64,000 nucleotides of DNA from an uncultured Erythrobacter sp. GTDB taxonomy: Bacteria > Pseudomonadota > Alphaproteobacteria > Sphingomonadales > Sphingomonadaceae. Both the position numbers and the translations under genes were made by a program. The notes under the pieces were generated by a model. That model ran no database searches. It worked only from the letters and a program-made list of their open reading frames with translations, and was not told where the DNA came from. Every line of letters starts with the position of its first letter. The stretch's first letter is position 1. This document shows positions 9,423 to 17,068 of this stretch, piece after piece. The stretch lies in NCBI GenBank assembly GCA_947502815.1, contig CANNBH010000001.1, positions 1,708,818-1,772,817 of the forward strand. Direction: 5' to 3'.

Positions 9423-9447
9423 CTTTCATGACGAACCGGGTAACCCG

Positions 9448-11253
9448 TCAGGCTGCGGTTGCAAAAGCATCTTCGGATAGCGCCATCATATGATCGCTGC
9501 CCGCTTCAAGCTTCCGTCGCAGAGCGCCTGTATCTGGCAAGAACCGTTCCGAATAATAGGACGCAGACGTCATTTTTGCTTCGTAGAACGCTTTATCTTC
9601 AGTGCCATCAGCGAGAGCCGCAGAGGCCACCTTCGCCATTTTCAGCCAGAAGAAACCGAGCGTCACGATGCCCATGATGTGCATGTAATGATGTGCGCCC
9701 GCGCCCAAGTGATTTGGGTTGGCCATGGCGTTCTGCATAAACCACATCGTCGCCGCCTTTTGCTCACCAAGAGCTTTTTCAAGCTTTTCAGCAAGCGGTG
9801 CGAGGGCTTCGTCGGTTTTCGCCGATGCGATTTCGTCGTCGATCATTTTAAAGAACGCTTGAACAGCGCGCCCGCCTTTGCTGGCGAGTTTACGTCCGCA
9901 AAGGTCCATGGCTTGGACGCCGTTCGTGCCTTCGTAGATCATCGCAATGCGGCTATCGCGCACAAATTGCTCCATGCCCCATTCGCTTACATAGCCGTGG
10001 CCGCCGTAAACCTGCTGCATGTTGTTGGCCATGTCATAGCCTTTGTCGGTGCCGTATCCTTTGATGACCGGTGTCATCAAACCGATAAGATCGTCGGCCA
10101 ATTGGCGCTCTTCTTCGGTTTGGGCTTTGTGTGTCAGGTCAACTTGGAGCGCACCCCAAAGACACAATGCGCGCATACCTTCGTTGAAGACTTTCGCATC
10201 CATCAACATGCGGCGCACATCAGGGTGAACAAAGATTGGGTCGGCTTGCGCTTCAGGTTCGGCAGGGCCGGTCAATCCGCGGCCCTGACGGCGGTCGAGC
10301 GCGTAAGTCACGGCGTTTTGGTAAGAGACCTCAGACTGCGCGAGGCCCTGCATACCAACACCCAGACGGGCAGCGTTCATCATGACGAACATCGCGGCGA
10401 GACCCTTGTTCTCTTCGCCGACCATGAACCCAGTCGCGCCGTCATAGTTCAGGACGCAGGTCGCGTTGCCGTGGATGCCCATCTTCTTTTCAATGGAGCC
10501 GCATGACACGCCATTGCGTTCGCCCGGCTCACCGTTTTCATCGAGGATGAACTTGGGAACGATGAAGAGCGAAATGCCCTTTGAGCTATCTGGCGCACCC
10601 GGTGTCTTCGCAAGAACCAAGTGAATGATGTTGCTGGTAAGGTCGTGCTCACCGGCAGAGATAAAGATTTTGGTCCCAGTGATGGCGTATGAACCGTCCG
10701 CGTTGGGCTCTGCCTTGGTGCGGATCATGCCCAGATCAGTGCCGCAATGCGGCTCTGTCAGGTTCATCGTGCCTGACCATTCGCCGGAAATCATCTTGGG
10801 CAAATAGGTGTCTTTTTGCTCTTGCGAACCGGCCGCTTCAATTGCGGCAGATGCACCGTTCGTGAGGCCGGGATACATGCCGAACGCTTGGTTTGCAGTC
10901 GCAGTAAACTCTTCAACCACGAAACCGAGGACATGAGGCAGGCCCTGTCCGCCAAACTCTTCAGCCTTGGAAATGGTGCCCCAACCGCTTTCGACATAGG
11001 CTTCGTAGGCTTCTTTAAAGCCATCTGGTGTCGTGACCGATCCGTCGTCGTGGCGTGTGCAGCCTTGCTCATCACCGATCTGATTGATCGGGGCGAGCAC
11101 TTCGGAACAGAACTTACCAGCTTCGTTCACAACCGTTTCGATCATGTCAGGTGTGGCATTTTCAAATCCAGGAAGGTTGCCGTAACTGGCAAGGTCCAGC
11201 ATTTCATTGACGACAAAACGGGTGTCACGGGTGGGTGCGGTGTATGTAGGCAT
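9448..11253 (-). CDS. Acyl-CoA dehydrogenase, long DmdC-like form with C-terminal extension
   Basis: 601 residues, the length of the FAD-dependent subfamily that includes 3-methylmercaptopropionyl-CoA dehydrogenase (DmdC) rather than the usual 380-400. It begins with the subfamily pattern RDTRFVVNEMLDL, contains the FAD-binding NLTEPHCGTDLG region near 165, and the catalytic-base region IYEGTNGVQAMD near 445. The C-terminal extra domain with an HHYMH segment is typical of the group. Predicted role is alpha,beta-dehydrogenation of an acyl-CoA; substrate could be fatty acyl-CoA or the DMSP-derived thioester. It lies 51 bp downstream of a MerR regulator gene on the same strand, a common arrangement for acyl-CoA catabolism. 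Confidence 0.9.
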   Translation of the reverse strand: MPTYTAPTRDTRFVVNEMLDLASYGNLPGFENATPDMIETVVNEAGKFCSEVLAPINQIGDEQGCTRHDDGSVTTPDGFKEAYEAYVESGWGTISKAEEFGGQGLPHVLGFVVEEFTATANQAFGMYPGLTNGASAAIEAAGSQEQKDTYLPKMISGEWSGTMNLTEPHCGTDLGMIRTKAEPNADGSYAITGTKIFISAGEHDLTSNIIHLVLAKTPGAPDSSKGISLFIVPKFILDENGEPGERNGVSCGSIEKKMGIHGNATCVLNYDGATGFMVGEENKGLAAMFVMMNAARLGVGMQGLAQSEVSYQNAVTYALDRRQGRGLTGPAEPEAQADPIFVHPDVRRMLMDAKVFNEGMRALCLWGALQVDLTHKAQTEEERQLADDLIGLMTPVIKGYGTDKGYDMANNMQQVYGGHGYVSEWGMEQFVRDSRIAMIYEGTNGVQAMDLCGRKLASKGGRAVQAFFKMIDDEIASAKTDEALAPLAEKLEKALGEQKAATMWFMQNAMANPNHLGAGAHHYMHIMGIVTLGFFWLKMAKVASAALADGTEDKAFYEAKMTSASYYSERFLPDTGALRRKLEAGSDHMMALSEDAFATAA

Positions 11254-11304
11254 CAGGAGATCCTCTTCTGAGCGGGAAATTGAAAATCGGGTTTGGGTGG
11301 CTGT

Positions 11305-11784
11305 TTAACCGAGACTGAGTTCTTCAATCTCGGCAACAAAGCCGGTCAATTCTTTGATCGAAGAATCAATGTCAGCGCGCTGCGCCTTAAGCTTGGCAAT
11401 GTGCTGTTTGCATTTTTCAATGGTGACACGGCGTTGTTCAACGCGGCCATCATCAAGATCATACAGATCGATCATTTCACGGATTTCAGTCAGGCTAAAA
11501 CCGACGTTCTTGGCCCGCATAATCCATGCAAGCCGCGTGCGATCGCGTTTGGAATACACACGCGTCAGACCTACGCGCGCCGGGCTGATCAGGCCTTCGT
11601 CTTCATAGAAACGCAAAGCCCGCGCCGTGCATTCAAATTCAGACGTTAGGTCCGAGATTGAATATTGTTCGCGGCTGAGTTTGTCCGGGCGATCAAGGTG
11701 CGCGCCTTTGCGGCGTTGAACACCCTTATGCTCTTGCGCCTGTGCAGGCGCATCGTCGGTTTTGTGGTTCGATGCGGTAGCCAT
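11305..11784 (-). CDS. MerR family transcriptional regulator
   Basis: 159 residues. A MerR winged helix begins near residue 41 (YSISDLTSEFECTARALRFYEDEG) after an unusual 40-residue charged N-terminal extension; a dimerisation coiled coil runs from about 105 to the end. No cysteine pattern for metal sensing is present in the C-terminal part, and the arrangement immediately upstream of an acyl-CoA dehydrogenase gene resembles LiuR-type regulators of branched-chain or fatty acid catabolism (inference). A dyad-symmetric candidate operator lies just upstream at 11805-11820. ATG 11784 is the first start; a shorter start inside the extension is possible. Confidence 0.88.
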   Translation of the reverse strand: MATASNHKTDDAPAQAQEHKGVQRRKGAHLDRPDKLSREQYSISDLTSEFECTARALRFYEDEGLISPARVGLTRVYSKRDRTRLAWIMRAKNVGFSLTEIREMIDLYDLDDGRVEQRRVTIEKCKQHIAKLKAQRADIDSSIKELTGFVAEIEELSLG

Positions 11785-11804
11785 GAATGATGACCTACCT
11801 TACC

Positions 11805-11820
11805 TTTACGTGAGCGTCAA
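11805..11820. promoter_or_regulatory. Candidate MerR/LiuR-type operator dyad
   Basis: TTTACG-TGAG-CGTCAA forms an imperfect dyad (10 of 16 positions symmetric) 21 bp upstream of the MerR start codon, overlapping the last codons of hisI. Spaced dyads with TTTACG half sites are typical of LiuR-like MerR proteins. A regulatory role is inferred from position and symmetry. Confidence 0.45.
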
Positions 11821-12239
11821 GTCTTGACCTTTACGAGAGCGGTAGCATCCTCCGCCCCCAAATCCAGCTTTCGATAAAAGCAGCTCGTCTCTCCCGTGTG
11901 ACACGTTGGCCCCGCTGGGTTTGCATGAATGACCAAAGCATCCTGATCGCAATCGACCCAAATTTCCTCGACCATCAGAAAGTTCCCCGACGTCTCCCCT
12001 TTCAACCACAAGGTGCTGCGGGACCGGGACCAGAAATGGACTTTTCCGGTTTCGCGCGTTTTCGCCAAGGCTTCCGCATTCATAAATGCCATGACCAACA
12101 CCTGTTTGGTTGCAGCATCGACCACGATCGCGCTGAGCAATCCGGAAGAATCGAATCTGGGCGCAAACTGCGTGCCCTGCTCTCTTTGAGACGCTGAAAG
12201 CGTGGGCGATTGCGAATTGGTTTGCGGGGAATCGGACAA
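11817..12239 (-). CDS. hisI: Phosphoribosyl-AMP cyclohydrolase
   Basis: 140 residues, single-domain HisI (not fused to HisE). It hydrolyses PR-AMP in the third step of histidine biosynthesis. The metal-binding motifs are present: VDCDQDA near 94-100 and [12 protein letters not shown] near 108-119, providing the zinc/magnesium cysteine and aspartate ligands. About 20 extra polar residues precede the conserved part. It stands apart from other his genes here and lies 32 bp before the MerR gene on the same strand. Confidence 0.95.
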   Translation of the reverse strand: MSDSPQTNSQSPTLSASQREQGTQFAPRFDSSGLLSAIVVDAATKQVLVMAFMNAEALAKTRETGKVHFWSRSRSTLWLKGETSGNFLMVEEIWVDCDQDALVIHANPAGPTCHTGETSCFYRKLDLGAEDATALVKVKT

Positions 12240-12455
12240 ATCAGTCTCCTAAAGGTGATCACCTAGCATTTTTGAGCGGTGGAATGTTCATACTTTGCGA
12301 CGGTTTGTTGCAGGATAACAACAGCTGCCCTGTAAAATATCCATAGCAGAGCGTTTACCCTTCACCATCGGTAAGATGAATGAAACAAAGCCGTTATTGA
12401 GTGTGCAAACGCTCAACCACCAGACACAGGTATCGTAAAGATGCCAGGTTCAGGG

Positions 12456-12626
12456 GGTGATTGATCAGAGCCAACAGCGGGGTGTTGGAGTGATCAATTG
12501 AACGATAAGGGATCGGATCCTGATGGCGAAGTTAGGGGGTCGCCATCTGAGCTCTTTAAGAGCGGTTCCAAACCATTTCGTCACGTGGCGCCCGGGGTCG
12601 TAATGACCTCGGGCGTTTCGCTTTTT
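12456..12626 (+). ncRNA. Candidate structured small RNA with its own terminator
   Basis: The 411-bp gap between hisI and comF (both on the minus strand) contains a chain of stable hairpins. Hairpin 1: ATTGATCA (12460-12467) pairs with TGATCAAT (12491-12498), and inside it CCAACA (12471-12476) pairs with TGTTGG (12483-12488) around a GCGGGG loop. Hairpin 2: GATGGCGA (12522-12529) pairs with TCGCCATC (12540-12547) around a loop ending in GGGGG. Hairpin 3: GCTCT/AGAGC (12551-12563). Then an intrinsic terminator (12589-12626) whose U-tract points along the plus strand. No plus-strand protein gene lies within 3 kb upstream, so the terminator needs its own transcript. The 5' end and promoter are not clear; 12240-12455 shows only small hairpins. 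I do not recognise an Rfam family. Confidence 0.5.
12589..12626 (+). terminator. Plus-strand intrinsic terminator of the small RNA candidate
   Basis: An 11-bp stem (CGCCCGGGGTC with GACCTCGGGCG, one G-U pair) closes a GTAAT loop and is followed by TTTCGCTTTTT on the plus strand. On the minus strand no U-tract follows, so it is not the comF terminator. Confidence 0.8.
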
Positions 12627-12650
12627 ACGGCCCCCGTTTTCGCTCATAAT

Positions 12651-13445
12651 TCATGCAGTGGCAGTTTTGCCGTTCTTTCCGCCAGCGGCTCTGCCATCAA
12701 TAACGCGCGCAAAGCACGCGATCTGAACAGACGCCGCCCCAGCATCAAGAAGCGCATCGACACAGGCGGTGCTTGTGGCCCCGCTTGTCAAAACGTCATC
12801 CACCAAAATGATGGTCGCACCAGAAATTCGCGATGCAGCGCCGCGCCGGACTGCGATAGCCCCGGACAGCGCATTCTTGCGTTCATCTTGGCCCAATCCG
12901 CCCAAACTGGGCGTGGGTTTGCGGCGCACCAATCCGTCGATCAACAGATCGCCTTTCCCGCGTTTCGCCAAATCCTGCGCGATCAACGCGGCTTGATTAA
13001 AACCGCGTTTCCAAATGCGCCAACGGTGCAGCGGCACCGGGACAAGCAGCGGCAATTCCCCTTCGGCAGGCGGCATTCGCGCGGCCAGCAATTGCCCTAA
13101 CAAAGGAGCAAGCGCGATTTTGCCGCCATGTTTGAGCGTCAATATCAATTGGCGCGATGCATCATTGTAAAGGGTCGCGGCGATCACACCTGAGTGACGG
13201 GGCGGTTCCGCTTTACAAACGAAACAGTGGTTCGATTGCGTGATGGCGACACCGCCCAAAGGTCGCTGACAGGTGGCGCAGGCGGGCTCTCCTGGAACCT
13301 CCAACTCTCCCCAACATTCCCCGCACAATCCGCCTTGCTGGGCGATGGCATCTCCGCAAACCGGACAGCGGGGCGGGTACACCAAATCGACGACCGGCTT
13401 CAAACCATCCTTTACAGCGGTGCCAAGATGCGACCTCCAGCCCAT
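12651..13445 (-). CDS. comF: ComF family phosphoribosyltransferase-like protein
   Basis: 264 residues from ATG 13445 (an in-frame TTG at 13481 would add 12). The N-terminal double zinc ribbon shows four CxxC pairs (CPVC, CGEC, CATC, CFVC). The C-terminal phosphoribosyltransferase fold carries the PRPP-binding motif IILVDDVLTSGAT. ComF proteins take part in DNA uptake and recombination in transformable bacteria, though in alphaproteobacteria the role is not settled. It diverges from the methyltransferase gene starting at 13502, an arrangement common in this class. Confidence 0.93.
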   Translation of the reverse strand: MGWRSHLGTAVKDGLKPVVDLVYPPRCPVCGDAIAQQGGLCGECWGELEVPGEPACATCQRPLGGVAITQSNHCFVCKAEPPRHSGVIAATLYNDASRQLILTLKHGGKIALAPLLGQLLAARMPPAEGELPLLVPVPLHRWRIWKRGFNQAALIAQDLAKRGKGDLLIDGLVRRKPTPSLGGLGQDERKNALSGAIAVRRGAASRISGATIILVDDVLTSGATSTACVDALLDAGAASVQIACFARVIDGRAAGGKNGKTATA

Positions 13446-13501
13446 ATTTATGGATGTGCACCCCTTGCGCGGCCTGTGCAAGCGCGGCAGTGGGGCTCGC
13501 T

Positions 13502-14269
13502 ATGACTGAAAGGCAAGTGCCTCAAATCTTCGCGGCCCATCGCCGCCGGCTTCGCGAGGCACGATCCGCTGCGCGTCAACGCTGCGGCAACGACGCAGCG
13601 AGGTTTGTATGGGACGATTTTGAAGAGGACACGGTCGAGCGTCTGATGTTCACTCGGCATCAGCCTTCGAAATCGTTGATATCGCAGTGCACTTCTAAGA
13701 CGCTACAAGAGTATCTCTTGAGCCTTGGCAGCGCGGTTGAAAGTAAGACTGAATTTGAACCTGAGTTCCCCATCGCAGACGGAGTTTATGACTTCATCGG
13801 AGTTTTTGGAACGTTGGACGCCATCAATGATCTTCCCGGTGCGCTGATCCAGATCAATCGAGCTTTAACACCCGGCGGTCTTGCCATTGTCAGCTTTGTT
13901 GGCGGGGCCAGTTTGCCACGGTTGCGAGCCGCAATGTTGGCCGCAGATGGCGATCGCCCTGCGGCACGCATCCATCCGATGGTGGACCACCGCGCAGCAC
14001 CTCAATTGCTGCAACGCGCCGGTTGGAAAGCCCCAGTGGTCGATTCCCACCGCCTGACGGTGCGCTATTCCTCGCTCGACACTTTGGTCCATGATTTGCG
14101 CGATCAAGGGTTAACCAACGCGCTCAGCGATAGAGCTCCGCCGCTCGGAAAAGCGGCACTAGAACGCGCACGCCGCGCGTTCATGGATGCGGCTGATCCA
14201 GACGGCAAAGTGGCCGAGACCTTTGAGATCGTGACCCTTACCGGTCGGCGATCACTCGCTGGCAGCTAG
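13502..14269 (+). CDS. SAM-dependent methyltransferase, BioC/NDUFAF5-like
   Basis: 255 residues from ATG 13502, where the family pattern PQIFAAHRRRLREAR begins. A Rossmann methyltransferase core follows, with GVFGTLDAINDLPGAL and the post-core strand GGLAIVSFVGG. The glycine-rich SAM loop is weak, as in the NDUFAF5-like branch of alphaproteobacterial proteins encoded opposite comF. The human homologue hydroxylates a complex I subunit; the bacterial substrate is unknown. The last 18 bp overlap the convergent ppdK gene. Confidence 0.82.
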   Translation: MTERQVPQIFAAHRRRLREARSAARQRCGNDAARFVWDDFEEDTVERLMFTRHQPSKSLISQCTSKTLQEYLLSLGSAVESKTEFEPEFPIADGVYDFIGVFGTLDAINDLPGALIQINRALTPGGLAIVSFVGGASLPRLRAAMLAADGDRPAARIHPMVDHRAAPQLLQRAGWKAPVVDSHRLTVRYSSLDTLVHDLRDQGLTNALSDRAPPLGKAALERARRAFMDAADPDGKVAETFEIVTLTGRRSLAGS

Positions 14270-16924
14270 AGCAGCCTGCGCCGCCGCGAGCCGAGCAATT
14301 GGCACGCGGTATGGAGAGGCGCTGACGTAATCCAAACCAACCTTTTCACAGAACGCGATGCTGGCAGGATCGCCGCCGTGTTCGCCGCAAATGCCAAGCT
14401 TGATGTCGGCGCGGGTCGCCCTGCCCCGCTCTGCTGCAAGCTCCACCAGCTGACCGACACCGTCAATGTCGAGGCTGACAAATGGGTCGCGTGGGAAGAT
14501 GCCCTTTTCAACATAGGGCGCAAGGAAGCGGGCGGAATCGTCACGCGACACGCCCAGTGTGGTTTGCGTCAGATCGTTCGTACCGAAACTGAAGAACGCG
14601 CCTTCATGCGCGATCTCACCCGCCATTAAGGCCGCACGGGGCAGCTCAATCATCGTGCCAACGAGGTATTCGACGCGGGCACCCTTTTCCGCGAAGACCT
14701 CTTCGGCCACGCGGTCCACAAGAATGCGCAAGATCGATAGCTCTTTGCGGGTCGCCACAAGTGGGACCATGATTTCAGGCAATGGCGCTTCGCCAGAGGA
14801 TTTTTGCACATCGCACACCGCTTCGAAAATTGCGCGCGCCTGCATCTCATAAATCTCAGGATAGGTGATCCCAAGACGGCAGCCCCGGTGGCCCAGCATT
14901 GGGTTGAATTCGTGCAGCTCGTCCGCGCGCCGCTTTAGGTGATCAACACCCAGTCCGGTCGCGTCGGCAAGGTCCGCAAAGTCCTCGTCACGTGTCGGCA
15001 GGAACTCGTGCAAAGGCGGGTCTAGCAACCGGATGGTGCAAGGCAGACCCTTCATCACTTCAAAAATCGAGGTGAAATCGGCGCGCTGTTCCGGCAGCAA
15101 TTGCTCCAACGCGTTGCGCCGGCCCGCTTCGTCATCGGCAAGGATCATCTGGCGCACTGCGCTGATCCGCGATGCGTCGAAGAACATGTGCTCTGTGCGG
15201 CAAAGGCCAATGCCTTCTGCGCCAAACTGCCGCGCCATTTTGCAATCCGCAGGCGTCTCTGCATTGGTGCGCACCTTCATCCGGCGCAGCTCATCGGCCC
15301 ACACCATCAGAGTGCCGAAATCACCGGCCAGCTCAGGCTCAACCGTAGGCACAATACCGAGCATGACCTGCCCTTTTGCACCATCAAGCGTGATCTCATC
15401 GCCTTCCTTCAGCTCCATGGAGCCGATCCGCAAGTTGCGCCCATCCCGGTCGATCGAGACACCATTTGCCCCCGACACGCATGGGCGGCCCATGCCGCGC
15501 GCCACAACCGCCGCGTGGCTGGTCATGCCGCCGCGTGCGGTCAAGATGCCTTGCGCTGCGTGCATACCGTGAATGTCCTCTGGGCTGGTTTCAACCCGGA
15601 CCAAAACGACCTTGTCACCGCGCCCTGCCCATTGTTCCGCAGTGTCTGCATCCAGCACGATCTTACCCGCAGCCGCGCCCGGCGATGCAGGCAAACCTGT
15701 GGTCAGCACATTGCGCGGCGCATTCGGATCGAGCGTCGGGTGCAGCAGTTGGTCCAGAGCCATCGGGTCCACCCGGCGCACCGCCTCACGCTTGTCGATC
15801 AGCTCTTCGCCAACCATGTCGACCGCCATTTTCAGCGCAGCCTTGGCCGTGCGCTTGCCCGAACGGGTTTGCAGCATCCACAACTTGCCGCGTTCCACCG
15901 TGAACTCAATGTCCTGCATGTCGCGGTAATGCGCTTCTAACAGGTCGAACACACGCGCCAGCTCACCATAAGCCTCCGGCATCGCCTCTTCCATCGACAG
16001 CGGCTTTGCCCCCGCAGCAGCGCGTGCAGCAGCGGTCAGATATTGCGGCGTGCGAATGCCGGCGACGACGTCTTCGCCTTGCGCGTTGATGAGGTATTCG
16101 CCGTAATACGCCCGTTCGCCCGTAGCCGGATCGCGGGTGAAGGCCACGCCTGTCGCGCTGGTTTCGCCCATGTTGCCGAACACCATCGCTTGCACATTGA
16201 CGGCGGTGCCCCAATCGGCGGGGATGTCGTTCAACCGGCGGTAGACCTTGGCCCGGTCGCTGTCCCAGCTGTCAAACACGGCGGCGATGGCGCCCCACAG
16301 CTGCTCGGTCACGTCTTGCGGGAACGGCTTGCCCCATTCCTGCAACACCAAGGCTTTGAATTCCGCGACGATGCCGCGCCAATCGTCGGCGGACAGTTCC
16401 GTGTCGGCGTAGAAGCCGTTGTCTTCCTTGACGATCTCCAGCGCTTCTTCGAACAGGCCGTGATCGAGGCCCAGCACCACGTCTGAGTACATCTGGATGA
16501 AGCGGCGGTAGCTGTCCCAAGCAAAGCGTTCATCGCCCGATGTCGCCGCCAGCCCTTCGACCGTCGCATCGTTCAGACCCAGGTTCAGCACCGTGTCCAT
16601 CATGCCCGGCATCGACACCCGAGCGCCGGATCGCACCGACACCAGCAATGGGTCCGCCGCATCGCCAAGGCTCTTACCAACCGCGCCTTCGATATGGGTC
16701 AGCGCGGTCGCGACATCGGCGCGCAGTGCATCACTGAAGTCCGCGCCCTCGTGCAGGTATCGTACGCTTTCCTCGGTCGTGATGGTGAAGCCCGGCGGCA
16801 CCGGCAGGCCAATGCTCGCCATTTCCGCAAGGTTCGCGCCCTTGCCGCCTGTGACCGTCTTGTCCTTTTGACGGGCGTCGGTGTGAGGGGCGTTTCCGCC
16901 GAAGGTGTAGACCGTATTGCTCAT
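14252..16924 (-). CDS. ppdK: Pyruvate, phosphate dikinase
   Basis: 890 residues, full length. It interconverts pyruvate, ATP and Pi with PEP, AMP and PPi. In order: N-terminal ATP-grasp domain (GGKGANLAEM near 27, GARVSMPGMMDTVLNLG near 97), central phosphohistidine domain (GGMTSHAAVVARGMG, catalytic His near 460), and a C-terminal PEP/pyruvate barrel (LGHRGCRLG, SFGTNDLTQTTLG and CGEHGGDPASI with the catalytic Cys). No regulatory RP1 gene is adjacent. The start codon follows a poorly conserved leader that contains a short tandem repeat. Confidence 0.97.
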   Translation of the reverse strand: MSNTVYTFGGNAPHTDARQKDKTVTGGKGANLAEMASIGLPVPPGFTITTEESVRYLHEGADFSDALRADVATALTHIEGAVGKSLGDAADPLLVSVRSGARVSMPGMMDTVLNLGLNDATVEGLAATSGDERFAWDSYRRFIQMYSDVVLGLDHGLFEEALEIVKEDNGFYADTELSADDWRGIVAEFKALVLQEWGKPFPQDVTEQLWGAIAAVFDSWDSDRAKVYRRLNDIPADWGTAVNVQAMVFGNMGETSATGVAFTRDPATGERAYYGEYLINAQGEDVVAGIRTPQYLTAAARAAAGAKPLSMEEAMPEAYGELARVFDLLEAHYRDMQDIEFTVERGKLWMLQTRSGKRTAKAALKMAVDMVGEELIDKREAVRRVDPMALDQLLHPTLDPNAPRNVLTTGLPASPGAAAGKIVLDADTAEQWAGRGDKVVLVRVETSPEDIHGMHAAQGILTARGGMTSHAAVVARGMGRPCVSGANGVSIDRDGRNLRIGSMELKEGDEITLDGAKGQVMLGIVPTVEPELAGDFGTLMVWADELRRMKVRTNAETPADCKMARQFGAEGIGLCRTEHMFFDASRISAVRQMILADDEAGRRNALEQLLPEQRADFTSIFEVMKGLPCTIRLLDPPLHEFLPTRDEDFADLADATGLGVDHLKRRADELHEFNPMLGHRGCRLGITYPEIYEMQARAIFEAVCDVQKSSGEAPLPEIMVPLVATRKELSILRILVDRVAEEVFAEKGARVEYLVGTMIELPRAALMAGEIAHEGAFFSFGTNDLTQTTLGVSRDDSARFLAPYVEKGIFPRDPFVSLDIDGVGQLVELAAERGRATRADIKLGICGEHGGDPASIAFCEKVGLDYVSASPYRVPIARLAAAQAALAASE

Positions 16925-16957
16925 TGAGAGGGCCCTTTTGAGGCTGTGAGTGAGGGG

Positions 16958-16981
16958 ATGGTGCCCTGTATGGTGCCCTGT
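16958..16981. repeat. Two tandem copies of a 12-bp unit in the ppdK leader
   Basis: ATGGTGCCCTGT occurs twice head to tail, followed by a partial third start (ATGATACAGGG, which can also pair back to CCCTGTAT). It lies 34-57 bp upstream of the ppdK start codon, between glyS and ppdK. No function can be assigned. Confidence 0.7.
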
Positions 16982-17068
16982 ATGATACAGGGAGACATGG
17001 ACCGCATGTTACACGGTCCTAGAGCAGAAAATTGAGGGGCCATACGCGCCAAAATACTAGCCCCTATC

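Noticed and set aside
9490..10506. A 338-codon open frame antisense to the acyl-CoA dehydrogenase gene
   Set aside because: Long only because of the codon bias of the true gene; translation is His/Arg/Val-rich with no motif.
12498..13100. A 200-codon plus-strand open frame over the sRNA candidate and the comF 3' end
   Set aside because: It crosses the plus-strand terminator and overlaps comF antisense; its composition looks like a reverse shadow.
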